From Actinomycetota bacterium (GTDB lineage Bacteria; Actinomycetota; Thermoleophilia; UBA2241), in the NCBI GenBank assembly GCA_003157715.1, contig PMKK01000190.1, positions 1-16,166 of the forward strand: a stretch of DNA of 16,166 nucleotides, written 5' to 3'. Made by a program: the position numbers and the translations under genes. Under the pieces are notes generated by a model. It worked only from the letters and a program-made list of their open reading frames with translations, searched no databases and had not been told where the DNA came from. This document shows, one piece after another, positions 14,934 through 16,166 of the stretch (its first letter is position 1; each line of letters starts with the position of its first letter).

Positions 14934-16166
14934 GTGAAGCGGTCCCCACATGCCGGGCGGACGCGCAGCGGCGGTCTGTCGCTCAACGTCTTCACGCCCG
15001 ATGAGATCGACGACATCCATCTGGCCACGCTCGAGGTGCTCGAACGCACCGGCGTGTTCGTCGAGGACGACGAGCCGCTCGACATCTTCGCCGACGGCGG
15101 CTGCCTGGTCGACCGCGAGAACCGCATCGTCCGCATTCCGCCGCACGTGGTCGCCGACTCGCTGGCCGCCTGCCCGCCCGCGCTGCTCTACTGCGGGCGC
15201 ACGCCCGATCGCGACCTCATTCTCGAGCCGGGCCGGGTGACCTTCACCAACTTCGACGAGGGCATCAAGTACATCGACCCCTACACCGGCGAGTACCGCG
15301 ACCCGACCATCGCCGACGTGGGCAACATCGCCCGCCTGGTCGACGCCATGAGCGAGATCGACGGCTACGAGTCGGCGGTCGGCGCCACCGACGTGCCCAC
15401 CGAGACCTACGCCTTGCACGGCCTCGAGGCCGCTCTGCTCAACACCACCAAGCCGGTCGGCTGCGAGGCCATCGACAAGTGGGAGGCGCGCAAGTGCATC
15501 GAGCTCGCGGCGATCGTCGCCGGCGGCGAAGACAAGCTGCGCGAGCGGCCGTTCCTGGGCCTCGGCGTCTGCCCGGTGAGCCCGCTCAAGCTGCCGCGCG
15601 ACGCCACCGAGGTCATCATCGAGTGCTCGCGCGCCGGCCTGCCCGACACCATCCTCTCGATGGCCATGTCGGGCGGCTCGGCGCCGGTCACCCTGTCGGG
15701 CACCCTGGTGCAACACAACGCCGAGGTACTGTCGGGCATCGTGCTGGCGCAGCTCACCGAACGCGGCTCGCCGGTGATCTACGGCTCGTCTACCACCGCC
15801 ATGGACCTGCGTTTCGCCTCGGCTTCGGTGGGCTCGCCCGAGCTCGCCCTGATCGGCGCCGCGGTGGCCCAGCTCGCCAGGCAGTACCGTCTGCCGAGCT
15901 ACATCGCCGGTGCGTAGGGCGACTCCAAGCTCGGTGACGCCCAGAGCGGCCACGAGAAGACCCTCACCGGACTCACGGTGGCGCTGGCAGGGGCCAGCAT
16001 CATCTACGGCGCGGGAATGATCGAGTCGGGAGTCACCTTCGATTGCGCGCAGCTCGTCATGGACAACGAGTTCGCCGCCATGATCAAGTTCGTGGTCAAC
16101 GGTGTCGGCGTGAGCGACGAGCTGCTGATGGTCGACGAGATTCACAAGGTCGGCGCCTTCGGCGAC
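14934..16166 (+). CDS. mttB: Trimethylamine methyltransferase MttB with in-frame amber (pyrrolysine) codon; 3' end beyond window
   Basis: Transfers a methyl group from trimethylamine to the Co(I) corrinoid of a partner protein (MttC) in methylotrophic or acetogenic metabolism. The frame from GTG 14934 gives 327 residues with MttB-superfamily blocks: [14 protein letters not shown] [105 protein letters not shown], and [11 protein letters not shown] 15915-15917 is codon 328. The same frame then continues with 83 sense codons to the window edge, starting [18 protein letters not shown] and including [17 protein letters not shown], which is classic MttB sequence. Pyrrolysine in characterised archaeal MttB occupies the equivalent place. 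With 411 codons seen of the usual ~480-500, only the C-terminus is missing. MttB homologues such as glycine betaine methyltransferase MtgB lack the amber codon, so its presence favours trimethylamine as substrate. Codon use is strongly GC-biased. Confidence 0.95.
15915..15917 (+). other. In-frame UAG predicted to encode pyrrolysine
   Basis: An amber triplet interrupts mttB between the conserved SYIAGA and [14 protein letters not shown] blocks. The reading frame is identical on both sides and no second disruption is seen, so a single recoded codon explains the sequence better than a broken gene. By analogy with characterised MttB, the residue would sit at the base of the active-site barrel and activate the methylamine. 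Confidence 0.93.
15917..15942 (+). promoter_or_regulatory. Possible stem-loop immediately 3' of the UAG
   Basis: GGGCG at 15917-15921 can pair with CGCCC at 15938-15942. Interrupted further pairing (C23-G36, C25-G34, C26-G33 by last two digits) leaves a 6-nt loop. The stem begins with the G of the amber codon. It resembles the placement of PYLIS-type elements proposed for other methylamine methyltransferases, but in GC-rich coding DNA such pairing can be accidental. Confidence 0.25.

Noticed and set aside
14934..15917. MttB as a complete 327-aa protein or a nonsense pseudogene
   Set aside because: Conserved MttB sequence continues in the same frame after TAG, the codon sits at the known pyrrolysine site, and no other disruption is present.
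14901..16145. Long open frame (414 codons) on the minus strand opposite mttB
   Set aside because: It mirrors a GC3-rich gene: its product is rich in Val, Gly, Asp, Arg and His with no domain, and the plus strand has clear family motifs and an SD.

Overview
The window is GC-rich, and its coding bias, frequent GTG/TTG starts and tight gene overlaps suggest a high-GC bacterium. An anaerobic or subsurface actinobacterium would fit best, but that is an inference and no marker gene here fixes the phylum. The window holds most of a surface-polysaccharide locus followed by an unrelated methylamine gene.

Layout. Positions 1-1741 hold the 3' end of a GDP-L-fucose synthase gene (fcl) and a complete GDP-mannose 4,6-dehydratase gene (gmd), which together make GDP-L-fucose. 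Positions 1864-3567 (minus strand) hold a WecG/TagA/CpsF-type glycosyltransferase and a SAM-dependent methyltransferase. Positions 3668-11760 (plus strand) form a long operon: a GT4 glycosyltransferase, three GT2 glycosyltransferases (the first two clearly paralogous), an O-antigen polymerase (Wzy), a flippase (Wzx) and a CgeB-like glycosyltransferase. Positions 11851-13020 (minus strand) encode an acyltransferase-3 membrane protein. Positions 13096-14703 encode a Wzz/BY-kinase fusion that controls chain length and export. The logic is Wzx/Wzy-dependent: the glycosyltransferases build a lipid-linked repeat unit, probably containing fucose. It is decorated by methyl and acyl groups, flipped by Wzx, polymerised by Wzy and length-controlled by the tyrosine kinase. 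No initiating sugar-phosphate transferase lies in the window. The outer genes (fcl, gmd, the kinase domain, mttB) have strongly GC-biased third codon positions, while the middle genes are more relaxed, as expected of an exchangeable serotype cassette.

The main finding is at the right end. From 14934 a trimethylamine methyltransferase gene (mttB) runs to an in-frame amber codon, TAG at 15915-15917, and then continues with conserved MttB sequence in the same frame to the window edge. This is the hallmark of a pyrrolysine-containing methyltransferase, so the host very probably decodes UAG as pyrrolysine. Four other genes in the window end in TAG. For two of them the frame beyond TAG stays open in a suggestive way: one reaches exactly the overlap expected with the next gene, the other runs in frame into the next gene. 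Both are listed as open questions with the evidence for and against.
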